A stretch of 64,000 nucleotides of DNA from Mangrovivirga cuniculi (lineage in GTDB: Bacteria > Bacteroidota > Bacteroidia > Cytophagales > Cyclobacteriaceae), in the NCBI RefSeq assembly GCF_005166025.1, contig NZ_CP028923.1, forward strand, positions 1,676,001 to 1,740,000, in the 5' to 3' direction. Of the stretch, positions 18,972-28,824 are shown in pieces (position 1 is the first letter of the stretch; every line of letters begins with the position of its first letter). The translations under genes were made by a program, and so were the position numbers. The notes under the pieces are model-generated. The model was not told where the DNA came from. It did not search any database and saw nothing but the letters and a program-made list of their open reading frames with translations.

Positions 18972-19601
18972 ATGATGTCATCAATACAAAAATATTTTTA
19001 TGCGTTAGTTGCCATTTCAGTATTGGCTTCATGCTCTGCAGATGGTGATAATCCGGGCGTTGAATATGCACCTCAGATGTATCATACAAAGCCCTACGAA
19101 CCATTATCTCAGATCACAAATGAGGAAGCTGGAGACTGGTTAAGCAGTGACGAGGATTCATTAGGTGAATTTTATAATTCAAACCCTTTTAATCCGCATA
19201 ACATGACTATGCGTAAACCTGCAGATAACACTGTCAGATATACTGGAACTGCTCCACTACCTTATGAAATTCCTAAGGATAGTTTTGATCTGGCTGCACG
19301 AACTCTGTCTAACCCTATTGATTCTACTGATGCAATAATCACACAGGGTAGAGCTCTATATGACCGTTTTTGTCTTCATTGTCATGGACCTGAAGGAAAA
19401 GGTGGTGAAACGGGTACAGTTGGAAAAGTATTTGCCGGTATCACAAGTTATTCTTCAATGGGTGTGAAGGATAAACCTGCTGGTCATATATTCCATGTAA
19501 TAACTCATGGTAAGGGCCGTATGGGCGCTCATGGTTCTCAAATAAGCCAGGAAGAGCGTTGGAAAATTGTTCGTTACGTACAAATTCTGCAAAAGAAATA
19601 A
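18972..19601 (+). CDS. actE: Alternative complex III monoheme cytochrome c subunit ActE
   Basis: About 209 residues. Lipoprotein signal ending in VLASC, then a periplasmic linker with TMRKPADNTVRYTGTAPLPY and a cytochrome c domain with the single heme motif CLHCH in YDRFCLHCHGPEGKGG. A distal Met axial ligand is plausible in KGRMGAHG. The ATG at 18972 is preferred because the signal peptide starts there, ten bases after actD; an upstream ATG at 18918 would lie inside actD. ActE is thought to hand electrons on toward the oxidase. Confidence 0.93.
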   Translation: MMSSIQKYFYALVAISVLASCSADGDNPGVEYAPQMYHTKPYEPLSQITNEEAGDWLSSDEDSLGEFYNSNPFNPHNMTMRKPADNTVRYTGTAPLPYEIPKDSFDLAARTLSNPIDSTDAIITQGRALYDRFCLHCHGPEGKGGETGTVGKVFAGITSYSSMGVKDKPAGHIFHVITHGKGRMGAHGSQISQEERWKIVRYVQILQKK

Positions 19602-19609
19602 TAAAAGAA

Positions 19610-21003
19610 ATGCAAGCTGTAAATCACAACCTTGACGAAAAATTTAATTTCACCTCTTCCCTGAAGAAAAAGGTGTTTATCGTCGGTATCGCAGGCTTAT
19701 TGCTTATGATAGCCGGTATTTTCACAACTTCATCAGGAGATCATCATGGTGAAGAATCACATGAAGCAGTTGCTGAAGTAGTTGTTCAGGACCAGGATCA
19801 ACATGGTGAAGATCATGCTTTGGATGCAGAAGACAGTCCGGGTGAAGCTTCTCATGGAGCTGAGTCTCATGGAGAATTTAGCTGGGCAGACAGATTAAAA
19901 GCTGATCTGTGGATTAATAATATGTATTTTACTGGTCTGGCAATTATTGGAGTATTCTTTTTTGCAATACAATATGTTTCCCAATCAGGATGGTCGGCAG
20001 GAATACTTAGAATACCAATGTCATTTGGAACCTGGTTGCCTATAGCATTTGTATTAATGCTTGTAGGATATTTCTGGGGAGGCCATGAAATATTTCACTG
20101 GACTCACGGATATTTATATGACAAATCAAGTCCTTTGTTTGATTCAATTATAAATGGTAAAGCGGCATTTTTCTTTTGGCCAACTGAGCCATCGGGAGAT
20201 TATCCTTTCCCTATTTTTGGTTTGTAAGATTAGTATTATTCTTTGCACTTTGGTACTACATGTTCGTTACAATGCGTAAAACAGCATTGAAGGAAGATTT
20301 AGATCCAAATACAAAGTATTGGCATAAATTAGTAAAACAAGGTGCTGTATTCTTAGTGATCTTTGCAGTAACAAGTTCTGTATCTGCATGGGATTGGGTT
20401 CTTTCAATAGACACTCACTGGTTCAGTACTATGTTTGGCTGGTATGTATTTGCCAGCTGGTGGGTAACTGGATTAGCAGCTATCACATTAATAGTTTGTT
20501 TATTGAAGGGTGCTGGTTATTTAACTGTAGTTAATAGTAACCACCTTCATGACCTTGGGAAATTTGTCTTTGCATTCAGTATTTTCTGGACCTATATCTG
20601 GTTCTCTCAGTTCTTATTGATTTATTATGCGAATATTCCGGAAGAAACAATTTATTTTATTGAGAGAATGAGCAGTCATCAATATGCACCGTTCTTTTAT
20701 TTCAATTTAATCATAAACTTTTTCTTCCCATTCTTGTTCCTAATGACAAGAGATTCTAAACGTCATATGACATTCTTGAAAATTGCTTGTATTGCAGTTT
20801 TAGCGGGTCATTGGATTGACTTTTACCTGATGATAACACCAGGTGTATTGAAAGAGAATGGTACTTTTGGCCTGATGGAAATTGGTTCAGCTATGTTCTT
20901 TGGTGCAGCATTTACTTTTGTAGCACTAACTAGCCTGGCTAAATATCCGTTAGTACCGAAAAACCATCCGATGTTGGAGGAAAGTTTACATCATCATATT
21001 TAA
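19610..21003 (+). pseudogene. actF: Alternative complex III membrane subunit ActF, one frameshift
   Basis: NrfD-like membrane subunit, homologous to ActC, read in two frames. The first runs from the ATG at 19610 (MQAVNHNLDEKFNF) through a His/Glu-rich insertion and several helices to DYPFPIFGL, stopping at 20227. One extra base near the CCC at 20209-20211 gives instead PYFWFVRLVLFFALWYYMF and joins the second frame, which runs to 21003. The composite of about 464 residues has the full family length. The complex should not work without it, so a base missing from the sequence is more likely than a real null allele. A separate start near 20260 would give a protein lacking the first half. Confidence 0.9.
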
Positions 21004-21025
21004 TTAAACTGTAACACTCGATAAA

Positions 21026-22102
21026 ATGGATAATACGTTATTAATATTAGGGGCTTTCGGAGCGATTCTGATACTTGTGATTCTAATTACTGTATTCAGA
21101 GTAATCACCCTGGTTGACGTTGCGAAAGGTTCCGATAAGAAACGTGCCTCAAGTAGTAATTTTAATAATGCCCTTTTAATGCCAATCTTCGGATTGTTGT
21201 TTTTAGGAGGTATATTTTATTATTCCTGGGCAAGTTATGAAGATTACAAGCTTCCTGTAGCTTCAGATCACGGAGTTAGGACGGATGAATTATTCTGGAT
21301 CACAATGCTTGTTACTGGAGGAGTTTTTGTTATCACACATATTCTGTTATTCTGGTATGGCTGGAGATACAGATTTAGTGAAAAGAAAAAAGCATTGTTC
21401 TATCCTGACAATACTAAACTCGAATTAGCCTGGACTATCGTTCCTGCTATTGCATTAACGGTATTGATTCTTAGCGGTCTATTTGTTTGGAATGATATGA
21501 CTGCCGAAGCACCTGAAGAAGCTATAAATATTGAAGTAATGGGTTATCAGTTTGCATGGGGAGTAAGATATCCTGGCGACGATGGTGAACTGGGAGATTA
21601 TAATTATCAGTTGATAGATAATGTAAATGCGTTCGGAGTTAACTTTAATGATAAAGCCGCTCTTGATGATTTCATGCCATTAAAACTGGTAATTCCTAAA
21701 GGTACTCCTGTAAACTTAAATATCAGGGCAAGAGATGTACTACACAGCGTATTCTTACCTCACTTCAGAGTGAAGATGGATGCTGTGCCAGGTATGCCGA
21801 CAAACTTTCATTTTGTGGCGACGAAAACTACAGAGGAAGTTAGGGCTGAAACAAAAAATCCTGATTTCAAATATGAAATGGCTTGTACTGAAATTTGCGG
21901 AAGAGGTCATTTCTCAATGAGAATGGAAGTAGAAGTCCTTACTAAAGAAGAGTATGATAAGTGGGCAAGTGAGCAAAAGACATGGGTAAATATGAATCAG
22001 GACTATTTCACAGAAGGAAAAGGGAAACGATTCGAATTACCAAAACTGGCTGAAGAAGGTCAGGAGAACGAAGAGAAATTATCTGTTAAAGCAGCACTTT
22101 AA
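21026..22102 (+). CDS. ctaC: Cytochrome c oxidase subunit II
   Basis: 358 residues with an extra N-terminal helix, then the usual two-helix hairpin and the CuA cupredoxin domain. The CuA site is intact: an upstream His in DVLHSVFLPHFRVKMDAVPG and CTEICGRGHFSMRMEVEV (C-x3-C-x3-H-x2-M, with the Glu carbonyl ligand between the Cys). The KLELAWTIVPAIALTVL stretch is the conserved second helix. It accepts electrons from the c-type hemes encoded just upstream. No fused cytochrome c domain is present, so ActE or another carrier must be the donor (inference). It begins 22 bp after actF. Confidence 0.96.
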   Translation: MDNTLLILGAFGAILILVILITVFRVITLVDVAKGSDKKRASSSNFNNALLMPIFGLLFLGGIFYYSWASYEDYKLPVASDHGVRTDELFWITMLVTGGVFVITHILLFWYGWRYRFSEKKKALFYPDNTKLELAWTIVPAIALTVLILSGLFVWNDMTAEAPEEAINIEVMGYQFAWGVRYPGDDGELGDYNYQLIDNVNAFGVNFNDKAALDDFMPLKLVIPKGTPVNLNIRARDVLHSVFLPHFRVKMDAVPGMPTNFHFVATKTTEEVRAETKNPDFKYEMACTEICGRGHFSMRMEVEVLTKEEYDKWASEQKTWVNMNQDYFTEGKGKRFELPKLAEEGQENEEKLSVKAAL

Positions 22103-22119
22103 GATTAAAATTAGGGACA

Positions 22120-24000
22120 ATGTCTGAAGTTAAAACACAAAACGTGCACATCGATTCTCATGACGAACATCATGATGATCATGCACATCACGAAACGTTT
22201 ATTTCAAAATATATTTTTACTACCGATCATAAAATGATTGGTAAGCAATTCCTGATGACAGGTATTTTCTGGGCACTAATTGGTGGTGCACTCTCCCTGA
22301 TATTCAGGATTCAGTTAGGTTTCCCTGAAGCTGATATTTCATGGATGAAACCGATGCTGGGTGAATGGATTACTCCTGAAGGAAGATTAGACCCTGAGTT
22401 TTACCTGGCTCTAGTCACAATGCATGGTACGATAATGGTATTCTTTGTATTGACTGCAGGATTGAGTGGTACCTTCAGTAACTTTCTGATTCCATTACAG
22501 ATTGGAGCCAGAGATATGGCTAGTGGATTCATGAACATGCTTTCATACTGGTTCTTCTTTGCTTCCAGTGTGGTTATGTTCTCTTCACTATTTATTGAAA
22601 CTGGTCCGGCCGCTGGTGGATGGGTAGTATATCCTCCATTAAGTGCACTAGAGCAAGCTATACCGGGATCCGGTCTTGGTATGACTATGTGGCTGGTTGC
22701 AATGGCGTTGTTTATCGTTTCTACTTTATTAGGTGGTATTAACTATATAACTACAGTAATTAACTTGAGAACTGAAGGAATGTCTTTTTCAAGACTTCCA
22801 CTTACAATTTGGGCTTTCTTTATCACAGCTGTGATCGGATTGCTTTCATTCCCGGTTCTTTTTGCTGCCGCGTTGCTATTAATATTTGACAGAAGCTTCG
22901 GTACAGCGTTCTATTTATCTGATATTTATATCGGTGGAGAAGCTTTACCTCAACAAGGTGGTTCACCAGTTTTATACCAGCATTTATTCTGGTTCCTGGG
23001 GCACCCTGAAGTATATATTGTGATTATGCCGGCTTTCGGTATCACATCAGAAGTAATTTCAACAAATGCCAGAAAGCCAATATTTGGTTACCGAGCTATG
23101 GTTGGGTCACTTCTTGGTATCGCATTCCTTTCATTTATTGTATGGGCACACCACATGTTCGTATCGGGTATGGATCCGTTCTTAGGTAGTGTATTCATGC
23201 TATTAACTCTTGTGATTGCGGTTCCATCTGCTGTAAAAGTATTTAACTATCTGACCACACTATGGAAAGGTAATATCGTGTTCACACCTGGTATGCTTTT
23301 CTCAATAGGACTAGTTTCCCTGTTTATTTCAGGTGGTCTGACAGGTATTTTCCTTGGTAACTCGGCTATTGATATTCAGTTACACGATACTTACTTCGTA
23401 GTTGCTCACTTCCACCTTGTAATGGGTAGTGCAGCATTCTTCGGTATGATGGCCGGAGTTTATCACTGGTTCCCTAAAATGTTTGGTCGAATGATCAATG
23501 CTAAACTGGGCTATGTACACTTCTGGTTAACTTTTGCAGGGGTTTACCTGGTATTCTTCCCAATGCATTATATTGGTATTGCCGGATTCCCTAGAAGATA
23601 TTATACATGGAGTTCATTCGAAACATTCAGCAACATATTCCAGGATCTGAATGCTTTCGTTACAATAGCAGCTATTATAACATTTGTAGCTCAGTTCATC
23701 TTCCTTTTCAATTTCTTCTATAGTATTTACAGAGGAAGAAGAGCACCTCAGAACCCATGGCATTCTAATACCTTAGAGTGGACAACACCAGTAGAGCCTG
23801 GTCATGGAAACTGGCCTGGTGCAATACCTACAGTTTATCGTTGGCCTTATGATTACAGTAAGCCTGGTGCAGCTGAAGATTACATTCCTCAGACAGTACC
23901 ATATTCTGAAACTCCGGAATCTAATACTGATTTCGAAAATGAGCTTGCTGCTTTAGAGAAGGAAAGTGGAGTAGAAGAAGTTGACGAAACTAAAGAATAA
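22120..24000 (+). CDS. ctaD: Cytochrome c oxidase subunit I (A1-type heme-copper oxidase)
   Basis: 626 residues, twelve-helix catalytic subunit. Heme a ligand in LVTMHGTIMVFF, CuB His and cross-linked Tyr in WFLGHPEVYIVIMPAFG (the Glu of GHPEVY marks the A1 family), CuB HH in VWAHHMFVSG, and the heme a/a3 histidines in DTYFVVAHFHLVMG. A His-rich N-terminal tail (HIDSHDEHHDDHAHH) precedes the first helix. The C-terminal part has APQNPWHSNTLEWTTP. It reduces oxygen to water and pumps protons. It is the sixth to seventh member of the packed run and overlaps the probable start of ctaA. Confidence 0.97.
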   Translation: MSEVKTQNVHIDSHDEHHDDHAHHETFISKYIFTTDHKMIGKQFLMTGIFWALIGGALSLIFRIQLGFPEADISWMKPMLGEWITPEGRLDPEFYLALVTMHGTIMVFFVLTAGLSGTFSNFLIPLQIGARDMASGFMNMLSYWFFFASSVVMFSSLFIETGPAAGGWVVYPPLSALEQAIPGSGLGMTMWLVAMALFIVSTLLGGINYITTVINLRTEGMSFSRLPLTIWAFFITAVIGLLSFPVLFAAALLLIFDRSFGTAFYLSDIYIGGEALPQQGGSPVLYQHLFWFLGHPEVYIVIMPAFGITSEVISTNARKPIFGYRAMVGSLLGIAFLSFIVWAHHMFVSGMDPFLGSVFMLLTLVIAVPSAVKVFNYLTTLWKGNIVFTPGMLFSIGLVSLFISGGLTGIFLGNSAIDIQLHDTYFVVAHFHLVMGSAAFFGMMAGVYHWFPKMFGRMINAKLGYVHFWLTFAGVYLVFFPMHYIGIAGFPRRYYTWSSFETFSNIFQDLNAFVTIAAIITFVAQFIFLFNFFYSIYRGRRAPQNPWHSNTLEWTTPVEPGHGNWPGAIPTVYRWPYDYSKPGAAEDYIPQTVPYSETPESNTDFENELAALEKESGVEEVDETKE

Positions 24001-25049
24001 GACTAAATATATTAATCTATTCAGAAAATGCGGTGTACTCACCGTATTTTCTGTTTATATACTCATTCTTGTAGGGGAATAGTTCGTTCTACCGGAGCAG
24101 GTATGGGGTGCCCTGACTGGCCAAAATGTTTTGGACAATGGGTTCCGCCTACCAGTGAAGAACAACTTCCCGAAGGATATGAGAATTACTATACCCAAAA
24201 GAGGGTAGAGAAAAATAAGAAACTTGCTGGATATCTAAATGCTCTTGGGTTTTCATCATTAGCATATGACATCTCAAATGATCCGATGGTACTGGAAGAA
24301 CAACCATTCAATCCAACTAAAACATGGATTGAATATGTGAACCGACTAGTCGGAGTGGTAATAGGTCTGTTTATCTTTGCTACTCTTGTCTTTTCTGTTC
24401 CGTTTGCCTTCAGTAATAAGAAAGCATACTTTTGGTTGGCTTTTCTTGCCTTTATTCTAGTTGGAATTGAAGGTTGGATAGGAAGCATCGTGGTTTCCAC
24501 TAACCTTATGCCATGGATGATCACGGTTCATATGTTACTGGCTCTATTCATAGTATTGATTTTAGAGAGACTTATCTTTAAAGTCATGGATCATGATGAG
24601 GTTGATTTACCTGCCAGGTTTAAAGTGATTCTCTGGGTCGGATTAATACTGTCGTTTGTTCAGATAGTACTAGGGACACAGATTCGTGAAAGTATTGATG
24701 AAATTGCATTAGCATTCGGAAATAGTCAAAGAGAATTATGGATCGGTGAATTAGGACTTGGGTTTTATATTCACAGAAGTTTTCTTTAGTTATCTTTGTG
24801 GTGCATTGTTATGTTGCATGGATATGCTACAAGCTGGGACGCACCTCCGGGAGTTTTTGGAAGTGGTTAACTATTGTTCTTGTAATAATAGGAGTGGAGA
24901 TCATTTCCGGGGCTATTATGGCATATTTCGCTATCCCGGCATTGATGCAGCCTATACATCTTGTATGTGCAGCATTAATGGTTGGAATTCAGTATTGGAT
25001 CATACAGATCGTTAATAAAAAGAAAGAAGTAATAACTGTCCATGAATAA
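23981..25049 (+). pseudogene. ctaA: Heme A synthase (COX15/CtaA), two frameshifts
   Basis: Heme O to heme A oxygenase, multi-helix membrane protein, readable only by joining three frames. Starting at TTG 23981 (or ATT 24011), the frame gives KYINLFRKCGVLTVFSVY and ILILVG, then breaks at four G (24074-24077). One more G continues as GIVRSTGAGMGCPDWPKCFGQW, the COX15 signature, through EYVNRLVG and VHMLLALFIV to FYIHRSF. A second break at four T (24780-24783) needs one more T to read SLVIFVVHCYVAW and on to the stop at 25049. Ligand His residues are present (HM, IHR, VVH, IHLV). The missing ATG and two breaks argue for sequence errors. Confidence 0.87.
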
Positions 25050-25935
25050 TTCGGCAGAAATAATAAATACTAATACAGCTTCAGTTCGCTTTAGGGCATT
25101 TGTTATGCTATTGAAACCGAGGCTGTCTATGCTGGTAGCTTTTTCATCAGCCTTTGGGTACGTATTAGCTATCAACGGAGCTGTTGATTGGTTCATACTA
25201 AGTATGCTGTCAATCGGAGGGTTTTTAGTTTCAGGTGCTTCAGTCATATTTAATCAGATCATTGAAAAAGATCTCGATGCGATGATGAACCGTACTAAAA
25301 CCAGGCCTTTACCTCTCGGAATAATATCATCTTATGAAGCATTGATTTATGGATTAATTGTAGGTATTGCCGGCCTGGTAATGCTATATATTTATACAAA
25401 CCCATTAACAGTTCTTCTTTCATTTATATCCATGCTTCTTTATAGCTTTGTATATACGCCACTTAAAAGAGTGGGGCCGATAGCTGTATTTGTAGGAGCA
25501 ATTCCAGGAGCTTTACCACCGCTTATCGGATGGGTTGCTTTTTCAGGAGATATTACTTTCGAAGCATTAGTAATCTTTGGAATTCAGTTCATTTGGCAAT
25601 TCCCGCATTTCTGGGCGATAGCTTGGGTTGCTGATGATGATTATAAACGAGCCGGTTTTAAATTATTACCAAATGGAGGTCGTAAAGATTTTAATTCAGC
25701 TGTTCAGATAATGACTTATACATTATTTTTGCTGCCATTGAGTTTGCTACCGGCTAAGTTTGGAATCACCGGAATAGACTCTGCCATTGTAGCAATTGTG
25801 TGTGGTGTCTTATTTTTGGCGCAGACCTTTAAATTAATGATTGATACAAGCAGAAAATCTGCTTTAAAAATAATGTTTGGTTCTTTTATATACCTGCCGG
25901 TTGTGCAGATAGCATTTATGTTGGATAAGGTTTAG
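25042..25935 (+). CDS. ctaB: Protoheme IX farnesyltransferase (heme O synthase)
   Basis: 297 residues, UbiA-family prenyltransferase with about nine helices. The first Asp-rich motif is NQIIEKDLDAMMNRTKTRPL (N-x3-D-x3-D type); the second is in AWVADDDYKRAGFKLLP. FIWQFPHFWAIAW is characteristic of CtaB/CyoE. It farnesylates heme B to heme O, the substrate for CtaA encoded immediately upstream. Its ATG overlaps the ctaA end by 8 bp, so the two heme A enzymes are coupled. Confidence 0.96.
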   Translation: MNNSAEIINTNTASVRFRAFVMLLKPRLSMLVAFSSAFGYVLAINGAVDWFILSMLSIGGFLVSGASVIFNQIIEKDLDAMMNRTKTRPLPLGIISSYEALIYGLIVGIAGLVMLYIYTNPLTVLLSFISMLLYSFVYTPLKRVGPIAVFVGAIPGALPPLIGWVAFSGDITFEALVIFGIQFIWQFPHFWAIAWVADDDYKRAGFKLLPNGGRKDFNSAVQIMTYTLFLLPLSLLPAKFGITGIDSAIVAIVCGVLFLAQTFKLMIDTSRKSALKIMFGSFIYLPVVQIAFMLDKV

Positions 25936-25937
25936 AT

Positions 25938-26543
25938 ATGGAAAAGGAGAAAGAAAATATGGAAGGACAATTAAAAATAACCAGGGAGTCGAAAGGCATC
26001 CTGAATATGCATCCGCAAAAATTTGCAATGTGGCTGTTTTTAATAACAGTTTCTATGATTTTCGCGGCTTATACTAGCGCTTATATTGTTAGGCAAGGCC
26101 AGGGAAGTTGGATACCTTTTGATTTACCTGTGACATTTTTGTATAGTACAGGAATTATAATATTGAGTAGTATTTTTATGCAACTCGCATATTATGCTAC
26201 TACAAAGAATAAAAAATTACAAGTAAGGTTTTATATTATATTAACTTTTATAGCTGGAATTGCATTTTTATTTATGCAACTGAAAGGTTATGGGAATTTA
26301 GTAGATATGAATCTTCATTTTTCTGATCCTAATAATGTTAGTGGATCATTTATTTATGTAATTACCGGAGTTCATGGTTTTCACCTTATAAGTGCGTTAA
26401 TAGTTCTTTTAGTTATACTTTTAGATACATTTAAAGTAGAAAATATCAAAGAGAAACTTGTACGATTGGAGATTGGTACAACTTATTGGCACTTTTTAGG
26501 TGGACTTTGGATTTTTTTATATTTATTTTTGCAACATTATTAA
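25938..26543 (+). CDS. Heme-copper oxidase subunit III, first copy
   Basis: 201 residues, five to six transmembrane helices, shorter than the second subunit III gene. Family features: MWLFLITVSMIFAAYTSAYIVRQG, GVHGFHLISALIVLLVIL, and the ending TTYWHFLGGLWIFLYLFLQ (the conserved YWHF..WI helix). A short charged N-terminal tail precedes MHPQKFAMWLF. It starts 2 bp after ctaB. Two adjacent subunit III genes are common in Bacteroidota operons; which one enters the mature oxidase cannot be told from sequence. Confidence 0.9.
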   Translation: MEKEKENMEGQLKITRESKGILNMHPQKFAMWLFLITVSMIFAAYTSAYIVRQGQGSWIPFDLPVTFLYSTGIIILSSIFMQLAYYATTKNKKLQVRFYIILTFIAGIAFLFMQLKGYGNLVDMNLHFSDPNNVSGSFIYVITGVHGFHLISALIVLLVILLDTFKVENIKEKLVRLEIGTTYWHFLGGLWIFLYLFLQHY

Positions 26544-26562
26544 TAATCTAAAATAAAATTAG

Positions 26563-27318
26563 ATGGCTACAACAGCAACAATCAAATCGCCTTCGAAAAG
26601 CACATGGAGTGGTGGGCAGCCACCGATGAAGGCTAGTTACGGAAAATTAATGATGTGGTTTTTCCTATTGTCGGATGCATTTACTTTTTCGGCATTACTA
26701 ATCACATATGGTGTAATTCGTTACAGCTATCCTCAATATGATCCTGAAGTACATGGTGAGGTATTTAAATTCTCTACTGAATACTGGCCTATTCCTGATT
26801 ACGTATTTGATGGTGTGCCTTTCCTTCATGGACTTCACTTACCATTGATATTCGTATCAATAATGACTTTCATACTGATTTTGTCTTCTGTGACCATGGT
26901 ACTTGCTGTTGAAGCCGGTCATAGAAATGATAGAAAAGACGTTGAAAAGTGGATGCTATGGACAATTGTTGGAGGTCTTACCTTCCTTGGTTGCCAGGCT
27001 TGGGAGTGGTCACACTTTATAACAGGTAAAGAAGAAGGCCTGAAAGGTGTTGCTGACGCTACAAAATTCTTTGGAGCTAATCTTGTACAGAATCAATACG
27101 GACCTCAGGGATTCGCTGATCTTTTCTTCTTTATTACCGGATTCCACGGTACTCACGTATTTAGTGGTGTAGTATTAAACTTTATCGTATTTTATAATGT
27201 GGTAGTTGGAACGTATGAGAAGAGAGGCCACTACGAAATGGTTGAGAAAGTTGGTCTTTACTGGCACTTTGTTGATCTTGTGTGGGTATTTGTATTCACG
27301 TTCTTTTACCTTATCTAA
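26563..27318 (+). CDS. ctaE: Cytochrome c oxidase subunit III, second copy
   Basis: 251 residues with the classical subunit III layout: KLMMWFFLLSDAFTFSALLITYG in the first helix pair, a long periplasmic loop with HGLHLPLIFVS, GCQAWEWSHFI, then GFHGTHVFSGVVLNFIVFYNVVV and the terminal GLYWHFVDLVWVFVFTFFYL. It stabilises the oxidase and proton pumping. Separated by 19 bp from the first copy and 26 bp from ctaF. Confidence 0.94.
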   Translation: MATTATIKSPSKSTWSGGQPPMKASYGKLMMWFFLLSDAFTFSALLITYGVIRYSYPQYDPEVHGEVFKFSTEYWPIPDYVFDGVPFLHGLHLPLIFVSIMTFILILSSVTMVLAVEAGHRNDRKDVEKWMLWTIVGGLTFLGCQAWEWSHFITGKEEGLKGVADATKFFGANLVQNQYGPQGFADLFFFITGFHGTHVFSGVVLNFIVFYNVVVGTYEKRGHYEMVEKVGLYWHFVDLVWVFVFTFFYLI

Positions 27319-27344
27319 ATTTTTAAAGGCAGAATCTAATTATC

Positions 27345-27716
27345 ATGGCTAATATACATACAGAACATACCACAGAAGTGGCCCCTAAGAACAAAGAAAC
27401 GATCAAAAAGATCTGGAGGGTTACCGCTATTCTTGCTGTAGTTACACTGGTAGAGGTAGGAGCAGCTTATGTTTTCCCTAGAGGATTACTGTTATTCTCT
27501 TTCTTTATCGGATTAACATTAGTTAAGGCATTTTATATCGTATCAGAATTCATGCACTTAAAGTATGAGACGAAATCCCTTATCTGGTCGATAATGCTTC
27601 CTCTACTTTTTGTTATCTGGTTACTGGTTGCATTGAGAACAGAAAGTGCTGAAATTTTTCAGACTAAGTTTTCTGATGAAACTAAAACAGAAATACCTGT
27701 TGAGAATAAAGAATAA
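27345..27716 (+). CDS. ctaF: Cytochrome c oxidase subunit IV family protein (CtaF-like)
   Basis: 123 residues, three transmembrane helices (about 25-45, 50-70 and 85-105). FYIVSEFMHLKYETKSLIW is the conserved segment of bacterial subunit IV/prokaryotic COX4. Charged tails lie at both ends. Accessory oxidase subunit placed as expected after the two subunit III genes. Confidence 0.9.
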   Translation: MANIHTEHTTEVAPKNKETIKKIWRVTAILAVVTLVEVGAAYVFPRGLLLFSFFIGLTLVKAFYIVSEFMHLKYETKSLIWSIMLPLLFVIWLLVALRTESAEIFQTKFSDETKTEIPVENKE

Positions 27717-27725
27717 CATTCATAT

Positions 27726-28280
27726 ATGAATAAAACTTTTAAAGTCGGCATACTGCTCGTAATACTAGCTGTGCCGGCTTTTATTTTTGTTTTTCTCCAT
27801 AGTTTCGGGAGAAATCACTTCGACACTCAAACTTACTATCCAAATGGTGTTGATTCTGTTCTGTCCAATTGTGTTAAAAAGACATCTGGCCAGTACAGAG
27901 TATCTCATTCTTTTTTTAGTAACGATTCAATTAATGTGTTTTTGTTAAATTCAGATCCTGTTATTCATTCTGGTTTAACATCTACCTGGGAATCCTGGTT
28001 TAATGCGTATTACGAAATGCCAGTTTCCTTCAAGCAAATACTTCCTGAATCCTTATGTCTTCAAAACACCTATAGTATTGACAATATACAGTGTGTTAAT
28101 TCTGAGGAAATGGAAGAACTTTACTGCGATTTAATAGTTAAAGAAGAAAGTCTTAATAATCCATATGGGGTTTTAATTAATGAAGATAAGGTGATTAAAG
28201 GCTATTTCGAACTTAATGATAGGAAGGAGATTGATAGACTTTTTTCTGAAATTCAAATATTATTAACGAATTATGAATAG
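27726..28280 (+). CDS. Sco-family-like protein lacking the copper-binding CxxxC
   Basis: 184 residues with one N-terminal helix (KVGILLVILAVPAFIFVFLH) and a periplasmic domain. The start FGRNHFDTQTYYPNGVDSV and the end YGVLINEDKVIKGYFELNDR followed by KEIDRLFSEIQILL are the two ends of a Bacteroidota SCO1/SenC protein, and the position between oxidase genes and DUF420 is where sco normally sits. The central CxxxC and the later His ligand are not there; the Cys residues present are scattered, and the body is shorter than usual. So it may be a redox-inactive assembly partner, or a decayed copy with a working Sco elsewhere. It overlaps the next gene by 8 bp. Confidence 0.7.
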   Translation: MNKTFKVGILLVILAVPAFIFVFLHSFGRNHFDTQTYYPNGVDSVLSNCVKKTSGQYRVSHSFFSNDSINVFLLNSDPVIHSGLTSTWESWFNAYYEMPVSFKQILPESLCLQNTYSIDNIQCVNSEEMEELYCDLIVKEESLNNPYGVLINEDKVIKGYFELNDRKEIDRLFSEIQILLTNYE

Positions 28281-28812
28281 TGGAACTATTAATAAACCTA
28301 CCCAGTGGTTTGTAGGTGTTGTGTCTGTTGTCGTACCATTATTAGTTGCATATTTACTTTATGCTGACCTGGGTTTAGCTGCTGATAAAGGATGGGTTTA
28401 CTCATTACCTGGATTAAATGCAGTAATAAATTCAGCTACAGCAATTATATTGATTCTTGGGCTTTACTTTATTAAAAAAGGAGATATAGCTAAACATAAG
28501 ACAATGATGCTTTCAGCGTTAGCTCTGGGAGTGATATTCCTCGTGTCCTATATAATTTATCATTCTTCAGTATCAAGTACTGCTTATGGTGGACAAGGAG
28601 CGATTAGATACATCTATTATTTCCTGCTGATCTCCCATATTTTACTTTCAATAGTAGAAGTACCACTCGTATTATTAGGCTTAATTTATGCTTTTACAAA
28701 ACGTTATGAGAAACATAAACGTATAGTAAGGTGGGCATATCCTGTTTGGCTATATGTTTCTGTAACAGGAGTCATAGTATATTTAATGATTAGTCCTTAT
28801 TATAGTTTTTAA
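28273..28812 (+). CDS. DUF420 family membrane protein
   Basis: 179 residues with five hydrophobic helices. LPGLNAVINSATAIILILGLYFIKKGDIAKHKTMM carries the conserved N-A-x-A and KKG..K-H-K pattern of DUF420 (YozB/CtaM-like), and further His residues occur in HILLSIVEVPL and KHKRIVRW. The family is repeatedly found beside heme-copper oxidases and is thought to help oxidase maturation. It overlaps the Sco-like gene, supporting a shared assembly role. Confidence 0.87.
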   Translation: MNSGTINKPTQWFVGVVSVVVPLLVAYLLYADLGLAADKGWVYSLPGLNAVINSATAIILILGLYFIKKGDIAKHKTMMLSALALGVIFLVSYIIYHSSVSSTAYGGQGAIRYIYYFLLISHILLSIVEVPLVLLGLIYAFTKRYEKHKRIVRWAYPVWLYVSVTGVIVYLMISPYYSF

Positions 28813-28824
28813 GTATTTTGAAGT

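Noticed and set aside
19559-19609. Upstream start for ActF at 19559
   Set aside because: Those codons lie within actE; the family begins at the ATG at 19610.
20260-21003. Second part of actF as a gene of its own
   Set aside because: It lacks the first half of the NrfD-like fold and fuses cleanly to the upstream frame with one extra base.
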